From positions 1 through 54,161 of the forward strand of contig QHUY01000007.1 of NCBI GenBank assembly GCA_003223415.1: 54,161 nucleotides of DNA, in the 5' to 3' direction. Shown here piece by piece: positions 7,323 through 16,344 of this stretch. The DNA comes from Gemmatimonadota bacterium (GTDB lineage: Bacteria; Gemmatimonadota; Gemmatimonadetes; Gemmatimonadales; GWC2-71-9). The first letter of the stretch is position 1; every line of letters begins with the position of its first letter. The position numbers and the translations under genes are program-made. The notes under the pieces are model-generated. The model ran no database searches and had not been told where the DNA came from. It worked only from the letters and a program-made list of their open reading frames with translations.

Positions 7323-9662
7323 ATCGGGGTCGTGCACCAGCAGGGAGCGGCGCGGCGCGGGCATCCGCTCGCGCGGTCGCACGCTGGTCCAGATCTCCTC
7401 GTTCAACAACCGCTCATCGGCCCGGTCCGGTCCCGCGAGGTCGCGGTCCGGGATGCGCGAGCGGAACGCCACAGGGTTCCGCTCGTCGAGCGACCATGTG
7501 CTGGGGAGGGCACGGAACGGGGGGGAGGCCGTGTCCGGCCGCGTCGCGAACGCATTCCAGAGCGGGGTTGCGCCCGCGTCGTACTGCGATAGTGGCGGGA
7601 GACCGAGCAGCAGCCCGATGGTGCGCACCACCGCGCTGGTCGTGTAGAAGGTGCTGTCCACGGCGCCGCGGCGCGCCCAGGGCGAGGCCAGCAGCAGCAC
7701 GGAGCGGTGCGCGTCGATGTGGTCGGGTCCGTTCTGGGCGTCGTCCTCGAGCGCGAACAAGGCCAGAGCACCCCAGGCCGGCGAGCGCGACAGCCGCTCG
7801 ATCACGCGGCCGAGGCCGAGATCGTTGTCGGCCACCATGGCGCGCGGCGTCGGTTGGCCGGGGCGCCGCCCGAGGGTGTGGTCGCGCGGCAGGTACAGGA
7901 TGACGAGGTCGGGGAAGCGGCCCTGCCGGTCCCAGCTGTCCACCGAGTCGGCGAACATCCCGGCGCGCACGGTGTCGGGGATCGCGAGCACGAAGCTCGG
8001 ATACTGCAGGTCGGTGATTCCGCGCAGGCCAGGGAGATTGGTGTGGTAGACGGTCGCGGTCGATTCGCCCTCCACCATCTCGCCGAAGTTCACCACCCAC
8101 AGCCCCTTCTTGCGGGCCGCATCCCAGAGATAGGCGTCGCGAGGATTGGCGAGGTCTTCGCCGCTCGACACGTCCCATGTCCGCCGGTTGGAGTAGATGG
8201 CGGGCCAGGTCTTCTCGTTGTACTCCCCGGCGAAAGCGCGATCACTCCACTCATGGCCATCGGCGCTGACTTCCCCGTCCACGTAAAAGTTGTCGAACAG
8301 CACCCAGCGCCCAGCGATGGCGTGCGCGTTCGGCGTGACCGAGTCGTTGAAGAGGGCGAGTGAGCGATCACCGTTGCCTTTGGCCACGTCTCCGAACACC
8401 TGGTCGTACGTGCGGTTCTCGCGAATCACGTACACAACGTGTCGGACGGGCGGACGGGCGGACGGTCGGACCGAGGCCCGCAAGGCCGGATTCGTGTAGG
8501 GACTCAGTGCATACACTTCCCGTGTGTAACGGGCTAGGCGAACGTCATCGGGGACAGGGATGATCGAGATCGATCCCGTGATGACGTCCCCGATGTATTT
8601 GTGGTCGGCGTTGGGAGCCGAGCCGTTGCCTTTTCCGTTGGCGACGTAGAGGGTCTTGCCGTCGGCGCTCACCGCTACGGCCGTCGGATACCACCCAGCG
8701 GGGATCAGACCCGCCACGCGCATCGGGCCCGGGGCAGGGGCGAGGGAGACCACGGCCACGGCATTGTTGCCTGCCATAGCGACGTATAGCGTCCGGCCGT
8801 CGGGAGCGAGGGCGAGCCCGTTCGGGTCGCTGCCGACCGGCGCGCGGGAGGGGGGGCCCAGCGCTACCGTGAGCTGCTCGATCACCTTGCCGGTGGCGAG
8901 GTCAAGCCGCGCGACGCCGTTGGCGCCGGCGAGCGCCGCCCACAGCTCGCGGCCGCGCACCGCCAGCGCGGAAGGGTGGGGGCCGACGAACAGGGCGGTC
9001 GGGCGGTCAGGCGGTCGGGCGGTCAGGTCGATGACCGACACCGTCGAGTCGCCCCAATTGCTGACGTAGAGGTGCGAGGAATCCGCCACGACGGTGTACG
9101 GATGCTCGCCCACGGGGAACGCGCCGCGGCGCGCGAGCGTTGCCGCGTCGATCAGGTAGACGGAATCGCTGAGGTTGCCCACCGCGGCTACGAGGCCGCG
9201 CCCTGGCACCACGGCGATACCGCCCACGAAGAGCCTCACGGCGGAGTCCGCGAGCTGCATGGAATCGCGCGTCCAGCTCGAGTCGGCCCGCACGAAGCGG
9301 TGGACCGTGTTCATCTTCCCGCCGCTCACCCACAGCGTGTCGTGTCCGGCGGAACCCGAGCGCGCGAGGCCGACCCAGGCGGCGTGCTGCGGCAACGTCC
9401 ACACCACCCGACCGGCGGCAGGGTCGACGCCGCGCACACCGTTCGCCCCGTATCCGTTCGCCGGTACGGCCAGCTGCCCGTCGGAGAGAACGACCAGATT
9501 GAGCGGCAACGTGCCGACGGTGACCTGCCGGCCGGCGGGGTGAATGCGCCAACCCGACGGCAGGACGACCGTGCCGTCGGGGCGGGGGCCGGGGACGAGG
9601 CGGGTGGCGAGCAGGCCGATGCCGGCCGCGGCGGGAAGGGCGAGCCAGGAGTATTTGCGCAT
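7320..9662 (-). CDS. YVTN beta-propeller / phosphoesterase-family protein, exported
   Basis: 780 residues. An N-terminal anchor or signal (MRKYSWLALPAAAGIGLLAT) precedes a YncE-like beta-propeller with repeated V-Y/W-V-S/A-N-x-G motifs (residues about 35-390: LYVSNWGDSTVSVIDL, LYVAMAGNNAVAVVSL, LYVANGKGNGS). A phosphoesterase domain of the acid phosphatase/phospholipase C family follows (VVYVIRENRTYDQVFGD near 420, DGHEWSD, FALEDDAQNGPDHIDAHRS near 660). It probably hydrolyses a phosphate ester outside the cytoplasm; the substrate is unknown. The ATG at 9662 is chosen because TATATT ends 7 nt before it. Two 8-nt repeat clusters (8441-8471, 8993-9026) expand Arg/Pro loops. The stop codon lies in the repeat element. 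Confidence 0.8.
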   Translation of the reverse strand: MRKYSWLALPAAAGIGLLATRLVPGPRPDGTVVLPSGWRIHPAGRQVTVGTLPLNLVVLSDGQLAVPANGYGANGVRGVDPAAGRVVWTLPQHAAWVGLARSGSAGHDTLWVSGGKMNTVHRFVRADSSWTRDSMQLADSAVRLFVGGIAVVPGRGLVAAVGNLSDSVYLIDAATLARRGAFPVGEHPYTVVADSSHLYVSNWGDSTVSVIDLTARPPDRPTALFVGPHPSALAVRGRELWAALAGANGVARLDLATGKVIEQLTVALGPPSRAPVGSDPNGLALAPDGRTLYVAMAGNNAVAVVSLAPAPGPMRVAGLIPAGWYPTAVAVSADGKTLYVANGKGNGSAPNADHKYIGDVITGSISIIPVPDDVRLARYTREVYALSPYTNPALRASVRPSARPPVRHVVYVIRENRTYDQVFGDVAKGNGDRSLALFNDSVTPNAHAIAGRWVLFDNFYVDGEVSADGHEWSDRAFAGEYNEKTWPAIYSNRRTWDVSSGEDLANPRDAYLWDAARKKGLWVVNFGEMVEGESTATVYHTNLPGLRGITDLQYPSFVLAIPDTVRAGMFADSVDSWDRQGRFPDLVILYLPRDHTLGRRPGQPTPRAMVADNDLGLGRVIERLSRSPAWGALALFALEDDAQNGPDHIDAHRSVLLLASPWARRGAVDSTFYTTSAVVRTIGLLLGLPPLSQYDAGATPLWNAFATRPDTASPPFRALPSTWSLDERNPVAFRSRIPDRDLAGPDRADERLLNEEIWTSVRPRERMPAPRRSLLVHDPD
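8441..8471. repeat. 8-nt tandem repeats (unit GGACGGGC) in the phosphoesterase coding sequence
   Basis: About four units of an 8-base repeat. On the coding (minus) strand they give a loop of R-P-S-A-R-P-P-V-R type just before the catalytic domain. A second cluster with unit GGGCGGTC lies at 8993-9026 in the propeller (TARPPDRPT). An 8-nt unit means that gain or loss of one unit would shift the frame. Confidence 0.6.
8993..9026. repeat. 8-nt tandem repeats (unit GGGCGGTC) in the propeller coding sequence
   Basis: Four near-identical 8-base units encoding an Arg/Pro-rich loop between propeller blades. Sister cluster to 8441-8471 in the same gene. Confidence 0.6.
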
Positions 9663-9693
9663 GCCCTCGAATATAGGCAGCCTTAGGCCCGGC
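9663..9693. promoter_or_regulatory. 31-bp divergent promoter, phosphoesterase / mannosidase
   Basis: Only 31 bp separate the two divergent starts. On the minus strand TATATT (9675-9670) stands 7 nt before the ATG, which implies transcription starting at or near the start codon. The plus-strand promoter must overlap the other gene or sit in the CCTTAGG region. Confidence 0.5.
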
Positions 9694-12426
9694 ATGGGTG
9701 GATTCATCTTTCACCTCATCGCGCACACCCACTGGGACCGCGAATGGTACCTGCCGCGCGCTTCATTCCACGCGCGGCTCGTGCCGGTGCTCGACGATTT
9801 GATCGCGCGACTCCACGCCGATCCCGGGTACCGCAGCTTCCTGCTCGACGGCCAGACCATCCTCCTCGAGGACTACCTGCAGGCGCGCCCCGACCGCGAC
9901 GCGGAGGTCAAAGCTCTCGTCAAGACGGGGCGACTCCAGGTCGGGCCGTGGTACGTGCTCGCGGACGAGCTCATCCCCTCGGGGGAGTCGTTGATCCGCA
10001 ACCTCCTCCTCGGTGCCGCCGACGCCGAGCGGCTGGGCGGGCGGCTGGACGTGCTGTACTCGCCCGACGCGTTCGGCCACCCGGCGGCCTGGCCTGAACT
10101 CGCGCGTGAGTTCGGAATCCGGTATGGGGTGCTGTGGCGGGGCCGGGGTGGTGAGCCCGGCGAGGAGCGCGATCTGTTCCGCTGGGCTGGCGCGGCCGGC
10201 CGGGAGGTGCTCGTCTGGCACCTGCCGCCGCAGGGGTACGAGATCGGCGCGGCGCTCCCAGCCGCGCGCGAGCGTCTGAGCGAAGCGTGGCCGCGCGTGC
10301 GCGACGCGCTGCTGGGACGCGCGCAGGGCAAGCATGTCCCGGTGTTCATCGGGGCCGACCACCATGCCGCGCATCCCGATCTGTCCCATCTGCGTGACCA
10401 GCTGGCGGCGCTCGAACCCGAGAACGCAGTGCGCATCTCGCGGCTCGATGAATTCTTCCAGGCGGCGGCCGCTGAGCCCGGGGGCGCCGGGGGAGGGGGG
10501 GGGGGAACGGGGCGGAAGGGGGCCACGGTCCCGGTCCACGCGGGTGAGCTCCGGTGGTCCTACCGCTACACCTGGACGCTGCAAGGCGTGCACGGCACGC
10601 GGCTGCCGCTCAAGCGGCGGCACGCCCTGCTGGAGCTGTGGCTCGAGCGATACGCGGAGCCGCTCGCCACCCTGGCGCGTCGGCACGGCGTCAGCGGGCG
10701 CGACCGACGGCCTTTGCTCGAGCTCGCCTGGCGGACGCTGGTCCGATGCCAATTCCATGATGCGATCGCCGGCTGCACGAGCGACGAGGTGGCCGCGGCG
10801 GTCGAGGCTCGGTTCATCGACGTCGAGGCGTACGCGCGCGAGATCGTGCGAGGCGCGCTGCAGGAGCTCGTGGGGTACGATCCCGACGTGGCGCGGGAAC
10901 GCCCCGCGGCAGCGGGGGGTGGGGGCAGGGGGGGGAGGGAAGGAGGAGGCAGGCTCGCGCTGTGGAACCCCGCGGCACGGCCGCGGGGCGGCGTGGTGAT
11001 CGCCGACGTGTCGTTTTTTCGGCGCGACATCCTCGTGGGTCCGCCTGGCGATCGCAGGCCCCGAGTCGGAGCAGGATACCAGCCGTTCGCCCTGCGGACC
11101 CCGGACGGCCGAGCGGTGCCGGTGCAGCTGCTCGACCGCCGGATGGGGCTGGAGCGGCGCGACGCCGCGCGGCACTATCCGGATCAGGACGAGGTAGACC
11201 AGGTCCGGATCGCGTTCCGGGCGCCGAGCGTAGTGGGTCTAGGGTTCGGGATGCTGGACGTGGGGGAGGTGGTCCCCGGGACCCCTGCATCGACCGGAGG
11301 CGCCGGGGTGCGCGGGCGGACGCTGGTGAATCGGTTCGTCGAAGTGACGCTCGAGCCGGCGGGTGCGCTCGCGTTGCACGACCGCCGCACCGGTGAGCGC
11401 TTCTTCGACCTGCTGCGGCTCGAGGACGGCGGGGATGCCGGGGACACGTACACCTACTGCCCGCCGGCGCGCGACCGAGTCGTGCGCAGGACAGGGCAGG
11501 GGCGGATTCACGTCCGGCGCCTCGCGCCGGGGCCGCTGGTCGCCGCGCTCGAGGCGCGCTGGAGCATGAAGACCGTCGCCGCGCGGCTCGTGGTGATGCT
11601 GTACGCCGACCACCCCGTGGTGCGGTGCCTGCTCGAGGTCGACAATCGCGCGCCCGACCACCGCCTCCGGGCCCGGCTCCCGACGGCGCTCGGCGGAGGG
11701 AGCCCGGCGCTAGCGGGCGCGGCCTTCGGGACGGTGCGCCGCCCGCCGGTGAGCGTCGATCCGGCCGACTTCCCCCTCGAGACGCCGGTCGCGACGGCGC
11801 CGGCGCATCGGTTCGTGGCGGTCGCCCAGGGGCGACGCGGACTGGCGTTGCTCGCGCCGGGGTTCTTCGAGTATGAGTGGACGTCAGGCGGCGACCTGGT
11901 CGTCACACTGCTGCGGGCGGTAGGCGAGCTCTCGCGCGGGGACTTGCCGACGCGGCCAGGCCACGCAGGCTGGCCTACCTCGACGCCGCAGGCGCAATGC
12001 CTTGGCGGCCACCGCATCGAGCTCGGGCTGGTGACGGTTCAGGAAGAGGAGCTCGTGCACGGGCATGTCGTGCTGGCGCACTGGGAGGACGCGTTCGTCC
12101 CGGTGAGCGGCCACTGGATCCGGGACGCCGGGCCGCTGACGCCGGCGCCGGTGGACATCGCGCTCGAAGGCGCGGGACTCATGCTGTCGGCGGTGAAGCC
12201 GGCGCACGCAGGGGGCTCGGGAGCGGGGGGGGGGCTCGTGCTGCGGTGCTACAACGCGACGGACGGAAAGGCGGCGGGCGCCTGGCGCTTCGGCGAGGGT
12301 GTGAAGAGCGCCCATCGCGTGCGCGCGGACGAGCGCGACTCGGTCGCCCTGGTGCTGGAGAACCGCGGCCGCACGGTGCGGTTCGTGGCGGAGCCAAGAG
12401 AAATCGTGACGATTCTGGTGACGTGA
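9694..12426 (+). CDS. GH38 alpha-mannosidase
   Basis: 910 residues, usual for bacterial GH38 enzymes, which remove alpha-linked mannose using a zinc ion. The N-terminal metal-site motif HTHWDREW is at residues about 11-18. The nucleophile block SPDAFGHP is near 123-130, with the catalytic Asp in it. A further helical domain (QGVHGTRLPLKRRHA, near 305; CQFHDAIAGCTSDE near 352) and C-terminal beta-sandwich domains follow. There is no signal peptide, so it is probably cytoplasmic. Three G-rich tracts (10490-10507, 10914-10940, 12226-12236) add Gly/Arg loops (GGAGGGGGGTG and similar) not expected in the family. The ATG at 9694 is preferred because the conserved N-terminus begins there. Confidence 0.9.
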   Translation: MGGFIFHLIAHTHWDREWYLPRASFHARLVPVLDDLIARLHADPGYRSFLLDGQTILLEDYLQARPDRDAEVKALVKTGRLQVGPWYVLADELIPSGESLIRNLLLGAADAERLGGRLDVLYSPDAFGHPAAWPELAREFGIRYGVLWRGRGGEPGEERDLFRWAGAAGREVLVWHLPPQGYEIGAALPAARERLSEAWPRVRDALLGRAQGKHVPVFIGADHHAAHPDLSHLRDQLAALEPENAVRISRLDEFFQAAAAEPGGAGGGGGGTGRKGATVPVHAGELRWSYRYTWTLQGVHGTRLPLKRRHALLELWLERYAEPLATLARRHGVSGRDRRPLLELAWRTLVRCQFHDAIAGCTSDEVAAAVEARFIDVEAYAREIVRGALQELVGYDPDVARERPAAAGGGGRGGREGGGRLALWNPAARPRGGVVIADVSFFRRDILVGPPGDRRPRVGAGYQPFALRTPDGRAVPVQLLDRRMGLERRDAARHYPDQDEVDQVRIAFRAPSVVGLGFGMLDVGEVVPGTPASTGGAGVRGRTLVNRFVEVTLEPAGALALHDRRTGERFFDLLRLEDGGDAGDTYTYCPPARDRVVRRTGQGRIHVRRLAPGPLVAALEARWSMKTVAARLVVMLYADHPVVRCLLEVDNRAPDHRLRARLPTALGGGSPALAGAAFGTVRRPPVSVDPADFPLETPVATAPAHRFVAVAQGRRGLALLAPGFFEYEWTSGGDLVVTLLRAVGELSRGDLPTRPGHAGWPTSTPQAQCLGGHRIELGLVTVQEEELVHGHVVLAHWEDAFVPVSGHWIRDAGPLTPAPVDIALEGAGLMLSAVKPAHAGGSGAGGGLVLRCYNATDGKAAGAWRFGEGVKSAHRVRADERDSVALVLENRGRTVRFVAEPREIVTILVT

Positions 12427-12493
12427 TGCGCGGACGGGAGTACCCGGCCGGGCAGGCGCCGTGATTGACCCAATCGGCGGCTCGCCGGTCGTG

Positions 12494-12509
12494 CGCGGCT
12501 GTAGCCGCG
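12494..12509. repeat. REP-like palindrome, left flank of the transposase remnant
   Basis: CGCGGCT-GT-AGCCGCG, a perfect 7-bp-arm palindrome. Its near twin CGCGGCT-TC-AGCCGCG lies at 12877-12892 on the other side of the remnant. The GCGGCTxxAGCCGC form is typical of ends recognised by REP-associated/IS200-like transposases. Confidence 0.6.
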
Positions 12510-12521
12510 GCTCGGCACCTG

Positions 12522-12795
12522 TCAGTAAACTGACTTGGGGAACTGCATGTCGTCCTGGCCCGCGGGCTCGAACTCAGGGGTGTCCCCTGTCCAACCGGGG
12601 ATTGCTTCGTTGGGATGATTGACTAGCTGCTCGCGCAGATACTGCCGGACACGAATCAGGCTACGCTGGCTGACGCTTTCAATGAAGTAGCCCTTGCTCC
12701 ACTGAGCCGCTGAAGCAGTCTCGGTAGTCGGGTGGTGGAGGGGGCTGACGGTCTCGGGTCGTCCAAACGACGTGGCAATAGATCCGATCGTGCAT
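12522..12795 (-). pseudogene. REP-associated tyrosine transposase (RAYT/IS200-like), internally deleted remnant
   Basis: The start MHDRIYCHVVWTTRDRQPP (ATG at 12795) matches the first strand of Y1 transposases. In another frame the DNA encodes the family's C-terminus: AAQWSKGYFIESVS, then RVRQYLREQLVNHPNEAIPGW, stopping at 12522. The central part with the HUH metal site and catalytic Tyr is gone, so the gene is dead: about 90 codons remain of a usual 140-180. REP palindromes on both sides (12494-12509, 12877-12892) and a GCCAC-TTTA-GTGGC hairpin (12852-12865) are the expected substrates. Confidence 0.75.
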
Positions 12796-12851
12796 GCCTG
12801 GAAGGTTGCACCGACGACGCCGGCATGCGGTATCATTTCCCCGCAACAGGA

Positions 12852-12892
12852 GCCACTTTAGTGGCAGAGGCCGACCCGCGGCTTCAGCCGCG
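12852..12892. repeat. REP-like palindromes, right flank of the transposase remnant
   Basis: Two palindromes in tandem: GCCAC-TTTA-GTGGC (12852-12865) and CGCGGCT-TC-AGCCGCG (12877-12892). Together with 12494-12509 they bracket the remnant like a BIME. The second lies 37 bp before the esterase start and may shape its mRNA or promoter. Confidence 0.6.
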
Positions 12893-12928
12893 TCGTAACA
12901 GGGGGCCGGCCTTACTCCCACGAATCAA

Positions 12929-13582
12929 ATGCGCGAACATCACCTCATAGTCCCCCGTTCCGCCCGCTACTTCACCCTGGGCGAGCTCGGTCCCGGCACA
13001 CGCGATGTCTGGTTCGTGTGTCACGGGTACGGGCAGCTCGCCGGCCGGTTCCTGCGACAGTTCGAGCCGCTGATGGACGGAACGCGGTTCGTCGTCGCCC
13101 CCGAGGGTCTGTCGCGCTTCTACCTCGAATCGGGACGAGGGCGCAACGAGAAGGTCGGTGCGAGCTGGATGACGCGGGAGGACCGCCTCAGCGAGATCGC
13201 TGATTACGTCCGATATCTCGACGCGTTGCAGGCGGAGATCCTCCGGGACGTGGACCCCGGCACGGTGGGGGTGCACCTGCTCGGTTTCTCACAGGGCACC
13301 GCCACGGTGAGTCGCTGGACGGCGCTGGGCGCCGTGCGACCCGAACGGATGATCTTGTGGGGCGGGGAAGTGCCCCCTGACCTGGATCTGGCCGCCGGGG
13401 CGCAGGCCCTGCGTCGCGGCCGACTCATCCTCGTGGCCGGGGACCAGGATGAATTCATGACCGGCAAAGTCCTGGCCCGTGACGAAGGGCGGCTGCGCGA
13501 GCAGGGCATCCCGTTCGAGACGCGGCGGTTCCCCGGTGGCCACGAGCTCGACGCCGGCGTGCTGCGGGAGTTGGCGTCATGA
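12929..13582 (+). CDS. Alpha/beta-hydrolase, phospholipase/carboxylesterase type
   Basis: 217 residues, the size of small cytosolic carboxylesterases. The nucleophile elbow G-F-S-Q-G (Ser121) follows LLGF. The acid is in the GDQDEF loop (about 172-174) and the base is His205 in GGHELDAG, so a full catalytic triad is visible. HGYG near residue 32 forms the oxyanion side. It probably cleaves a small ester; the substrate is unknown. It stands alone between the transposase remnant and a heptamer hairpin that starts just after its stop. It has no clear Shine-Dalgarno site. Confidence 0.85.
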   Translation: MREHHLIVPRSARYFTLGELGPGTRDVWFVCHGYGQLAGRFLRQFEPLMDGTRFVVAPEGLSRFYLESGRGRNEKVGASWMTREDRLSEIADYVRYLDALQAEILRDVDPGTVGVHLLGFSQGTATVSRWTALGAVRPERMILWGGEVPPDLDLAAGAQALRRGRLILVAGDQDEFMTGKVLARDEGRLREQGIPFETRRFPGGHELDAGVLRELAS

Positions 13583-13583
13583 C

Positions 13584-13658
13584 GGGGACTGGGGAAGGGG
13601 GAATGGGGAATGGCGCGGCACTGCCTTACCTTTCCCCATTCCCCTTTCCCGATTCCCC
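13584..13658. repeat. Heptanucleotide inverted-arm hairpin, copy A
   Basis: The left arm (13584-13612) is GGGGACT, GGGGAAG, GGGGAAT, GGGGAAT. The right arm (13630-13658) is the reverse complement of four similar heptamers, around a 17-nt loop. It lies between convergent genes and could stop transcription from both sides. The Rieske stop codon is inside the loop, so the protein ends with repeat-encoded residues (GESGKGNGER). Confidence 0.7.
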
Positions 13659-14783
13659 GTCGTGCCCCAGCGCCGCGAGAAACGCCCGGTCCCACGCCGC
13701 CGGCATGCTCTCGCGCGGTGAGTAGGGGCCCGGCACGTAGGCGCGCGAGGAGATCCCCGCAAAGCTCTGCTCGCAGATGTGCCAGTCTTGCCTGTTGGTG
13801 AGGTCCCAGAACTGTACGGCGTCCTCTGGGTTGAAGTCGGCGCGGCCGGGCGCGTCGGCGCGGAACAGCCACTCGCATTCGATGTGGGTCCGTCCCGGTC
13901 CCTGCGGCCACAGCATGTAGGAGACCGCATAATCGGGGTGGATGCTGAGCATCAGATTGGGGAAGATCGTGTAGTAGTATGCCCGGCGGCGCTCCTCGGC
14001 CGGCACGCCGTCCCCCCCCAACGGCAGGGCGCAGGCCCGGCCGCTCAGCGTCAGGCTGGCGTTGGGCTCGGTGATCAGCATGTAGCCGCCCAGGAACGGC
14101 CCCTCAGTGAGGTCGTTCGCCCCGCTGGTGTAGGGCATCAGGCTGGAGAGCTCAGGGTGGATCACCGGGCAGTGCAGGCATTCGGAGTAATTCTGGAAGA
14201 TCAGCTTCCAATTCGCCGCCACGTCATAGTCGATGCGCTTCACGGCCACCAGGCGAGGCAGCTCGAAGCGCGCCAAGCGGCCGATCAGCGGAGCGAAGGC
14301 CTGCGCGAACGGCTCCGGATCCTGCGCGAGCGAGAGGAACAGGAATCCCTCCCACTCCTCCAGCGCGACGGCGTGGAGGGGATAGTTCCGCTTGTCGAAG
14401 CCTGCGACCTCGTTCATATGAGGCGCGCCGATCAGCTGCCCCTCGGTGGTGTAGGTCCACGCGTGGTAGGGGCACTGGATGGTCTCGGCGAGCCGCCCGC
14501 GCGGCGCTTCGCGCAACCGCGTGCCGCGATGGCGACACACGTTGTAGAACGCGCGTGCCGTACCACGCCCGTCCCGCAGGACGATGATGCTCTCGCCCGC
14601 GATGTCCCGCAGGAAGTAGTCCCCCGGCTGCGCGATCTGCTCGGCGCGGCCGGCGCAGAACCAGCGCGTCCGGAGCAGCCGCTCGATCTCCTCGGCGTAG
14701 ACCTCGGGCGACGTGTAGTACCGCCCCGGCAGGGTGCGGGCGCCCTGGCGGTAGCTCTCGACGGTCTTGAGGAAGGCAGGCAT
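13626..14783 (-). CDS. Rieske non-haem iron oxygenase alpha subunit (GbcA/ring-hydroxylase family)
   Basis: 385 residues, normal for the family. The Rieske [2Fe-2S] ligands are C83-x-H85 (NVCRHRG) and C104-x2-H107 (CPYHAW). The mononuclear-iron site is NYSECLHCPVIHPEL with H204 and H209. Relatives include glycine-betaine, stachydrine and carnitine monooxygenases, which N-demethylate, as well as aromatic dioxygenases. The GcvT-like gene upstream in the same operon makes oxidative demethylation attractive (inference). A reductase partner is not in the window. The ATG at 14783 lies 4 nt after the FAD gene's stop. The last ten residues come from heptamer repeat DNA. Confidence 0.9.
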   Translation of the reverse strand: MPAFLKTVESYRQGARTLPGRYYTSPEVYAEEIERLLRTRWFCAGRAEQIAQPGDYFLRDIAGESIIVLRDGRGTARAFYNVCRHRGTRLREAPRGRLAETIQCPYHAWTYTTEGQLIGAPHMNEVAGFDKRNYPLHAVALEEWEGFLFLSLAQDPEPFAQAFAPLIGRLARFELPRLVAVKRIDYDVAANWKLIFQNYSECLHCPVIHPELSSLMPYTSGANDLTEGPFLGGYMLITEPNASLTLSGRACALPLGGDGVPAEERRRAYYYTIFPNLMLSIHPDYAVSYMLWPQGPGRTHIECEWLFRADAPGRADFNPEDAVQFWDLTNRQDWHICEQSFAGISSRAYVPGPYSPRESMPAAWDRAFLAALGHDGESGKGNGER

Positions 14784-14787
14784 CGGC

Positions 14788-16344
14788 TCAGCTCCGCGTC
14801 GTTTCCTTGAGGATGGTGCGCGCGGCGTTGCGGCCTGCCAGCCCGGCGAGGCCGCCGCCCGGATGCGTGCCCGGCCCGCAGAGATAGAGGCCGTCCACCG
14901 GCGTGCGATACCGGCTCCACCCCGGCACCGGGCGCATGAACAGAATCTGGTCGAGCGACAGCTCCCCGTGGTAGAGGCTCCCCTCGGTGAGGCCCCAGCC
15001 GTCCTCCAGGTCCTTCGGCGTGAGCACCTGCCGAGACACGATCGCGGTCTCGAGATTCGGGGCGTACTCGGCCAGCGTCGCCACGACGACGTCTCCCAGG
15101 GCCTCCCGTTGCGCCGCCGTCCAGCCGCCCCGCAAGTGGTACGGCGCGTATTGTACGAGCACCGACATGACGTGCCGCCCCTGCGGAGCGAGGCTCGGGT
15201 CGAGGAGGCTGGGCAAGCGAACCTCACAGTACGGTTTCCGGGAGATGGCGCCGTGCTTGGCGTCGTCGGAGGCGCGCTCCAGATAGTTGAGGCTCGGGCT
15301 GATCGAGACGGCGCCGTGACCGGTGAGGCCCGCGAACCGCGGCAGCTCGCCGAGGGCGAGGTTCACCTTGGCGACCGCGCCGCGACATTTGATGTGTCGC
15401 ACCGCCAGGGCGACGTCGGGGTCCAAGTGGATCGGCTCGACGAGGCCAAGCAGAGTGCGCCGTGGGTCGGCGGCCGAGACGATCGTCCGCGCCGTCAGTT
15501 CCTCGTCGGACGCGAGGACCACGCCGGTCGCGCGGCCGTCCTTGACGGTGATCCGCCGGACGGCGGTGCCGATGCGGATCTCGGCGCCGTGGCGCTGGGC
15601 CGTCGCGGCGAACGCGCGTGCCAGCGCGCCGACCCCGCCGCGCACCACCATCCGAGAGCGAAACGCTCCCTGGCCCACCAGGTGATGCAGCAGCCCGAAC
15701 GCGGTGCCGCCCGAGCCTGGCCCCTGGTGGAGCCCCGTCACGGCTCCCGCGGCGAGGGTGCCCTTCAGCCCGTCCGCCTGGAACCACTCGTCGAGCAGCT
15801 CGGCGACCGACATCGGCAGGACGCGGAGCAGGTCGATCATCCCGCTCTTGCCGAGTCCGCGGAATCGCCGGCCCAAGCCGAAGAGCGCGAGCAAGTCGCG
15901 CGGCGCGGTGCGCAGCGGCTGGGGCGGCGGCTCCAGGTACAGCGCCTCGAGAAACCCCGCGAGCCGCGTCATCCGCTCGCTGAACTCCGCCCACCTGGCG
16001 GCGTCGGCCGGGGAGAGCGCCCGAATGGATGCGGCGCTCTTCCCGCGGTCGCGAGAGAGCTGGAGTGAGCGGCCGCCGTCGAGCGGTGTCACGACGGCCG
16101 GATCGCTGCGGACCAGTTCCACGCCGTTCACGCCGAGCTCGGAGGCGATGCGCTGCGGCAGCCAGCCGATGTCGTGCTGCACGGTGTCGCAGCGGAAGCC
16201 CGGCGCGATCTCTTCCGTGACGGCCGTGCCGCCGACGCAGGGGCGCTGCTCCAGCACCAAGACGCGCCGTCCGGCCTGCGCCAGATAGGCCGCGGTGACG
16301 AGGCCGTTGAGGCCGGCCCCCACGACGATGACGTCCCCCCCCAT
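14788..16344 (-). CDS. FAD-dependent oxidoreductase, phytoene-desaturase/PYROXD2-like (B)
   Basis: 518 residues. The Rossmann FAD loop VIVVGAGLNGLVTAAYLAQAG is at the very N-terminus, followed by LVLEQRPCVGGTAVTEE. The C-terminal FAD-contact motif YLCGPGTHPGGGLAGLAGRNAA is typical of phytoene-desaturase-like/PYROXD2 proteins. There is no carotenoid gene nearby, so carotenoid synthesis is unlikely. It is paralogous over its whole length to the gene before it (16344-17924), with which it overlaps by one base (TGATG). A paired or heteromeric dehydrogenase acting on the operon's substrate is my inference. Confidence 0.85.
   Translation of the reverse strand: MGGDVIVVGAGLNGLVTAAYLAQAGRRVLVLEQRPCVGGTAVTEEIAPGFRCDTVQHDIGWLPQRIASELGVNGVELVRSDPAVVTPLDGGRSLQLSRDRGKSAASIRALSPADAARWAEFSERMTRLAGFLEALYLEPPPQPLRTAPRDLLALFGLGRRFRGLGKSGMIDLLRVLPMSVAELLDEWFQADGLKGTLAAGAVTGLHQGPGSGGTAFGLLHHLVGQGAFRSRMVVRGGVGALARAFAATAQRHGAEIRIGTAVRRITVKDGRATGVVLASDEELTARTIVSAADPRRTLLGLVEPIHLDPDVALAVRHIKCRGAVAKVNLALGELPRFAGLTGHGAVSISPSLNYLERASDDAKHGAISRKPYCEVRLPSLLDPSLAPQGRHVMSVLVQYAPYHLRGGWTAAQREALGDVVVATLAEYAPNLETAIVSRQVLTPKDLEDGWGLTEGSLYHGELSLDQILFMRPVPGWSRYRTPVDGLYLCGPGTHPGGGLAGLAGRNAARTILKETTRS

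Noticed and set aside
14784-15227. N-terminal extension of the Rieske protein into the FAD gene
   Set aside because: The extension is Arg/Ser-rich shadow sequence of the FAD gene; the conserved protein starts at MPAFLKT (14783), 4 nt after the FAD stop.
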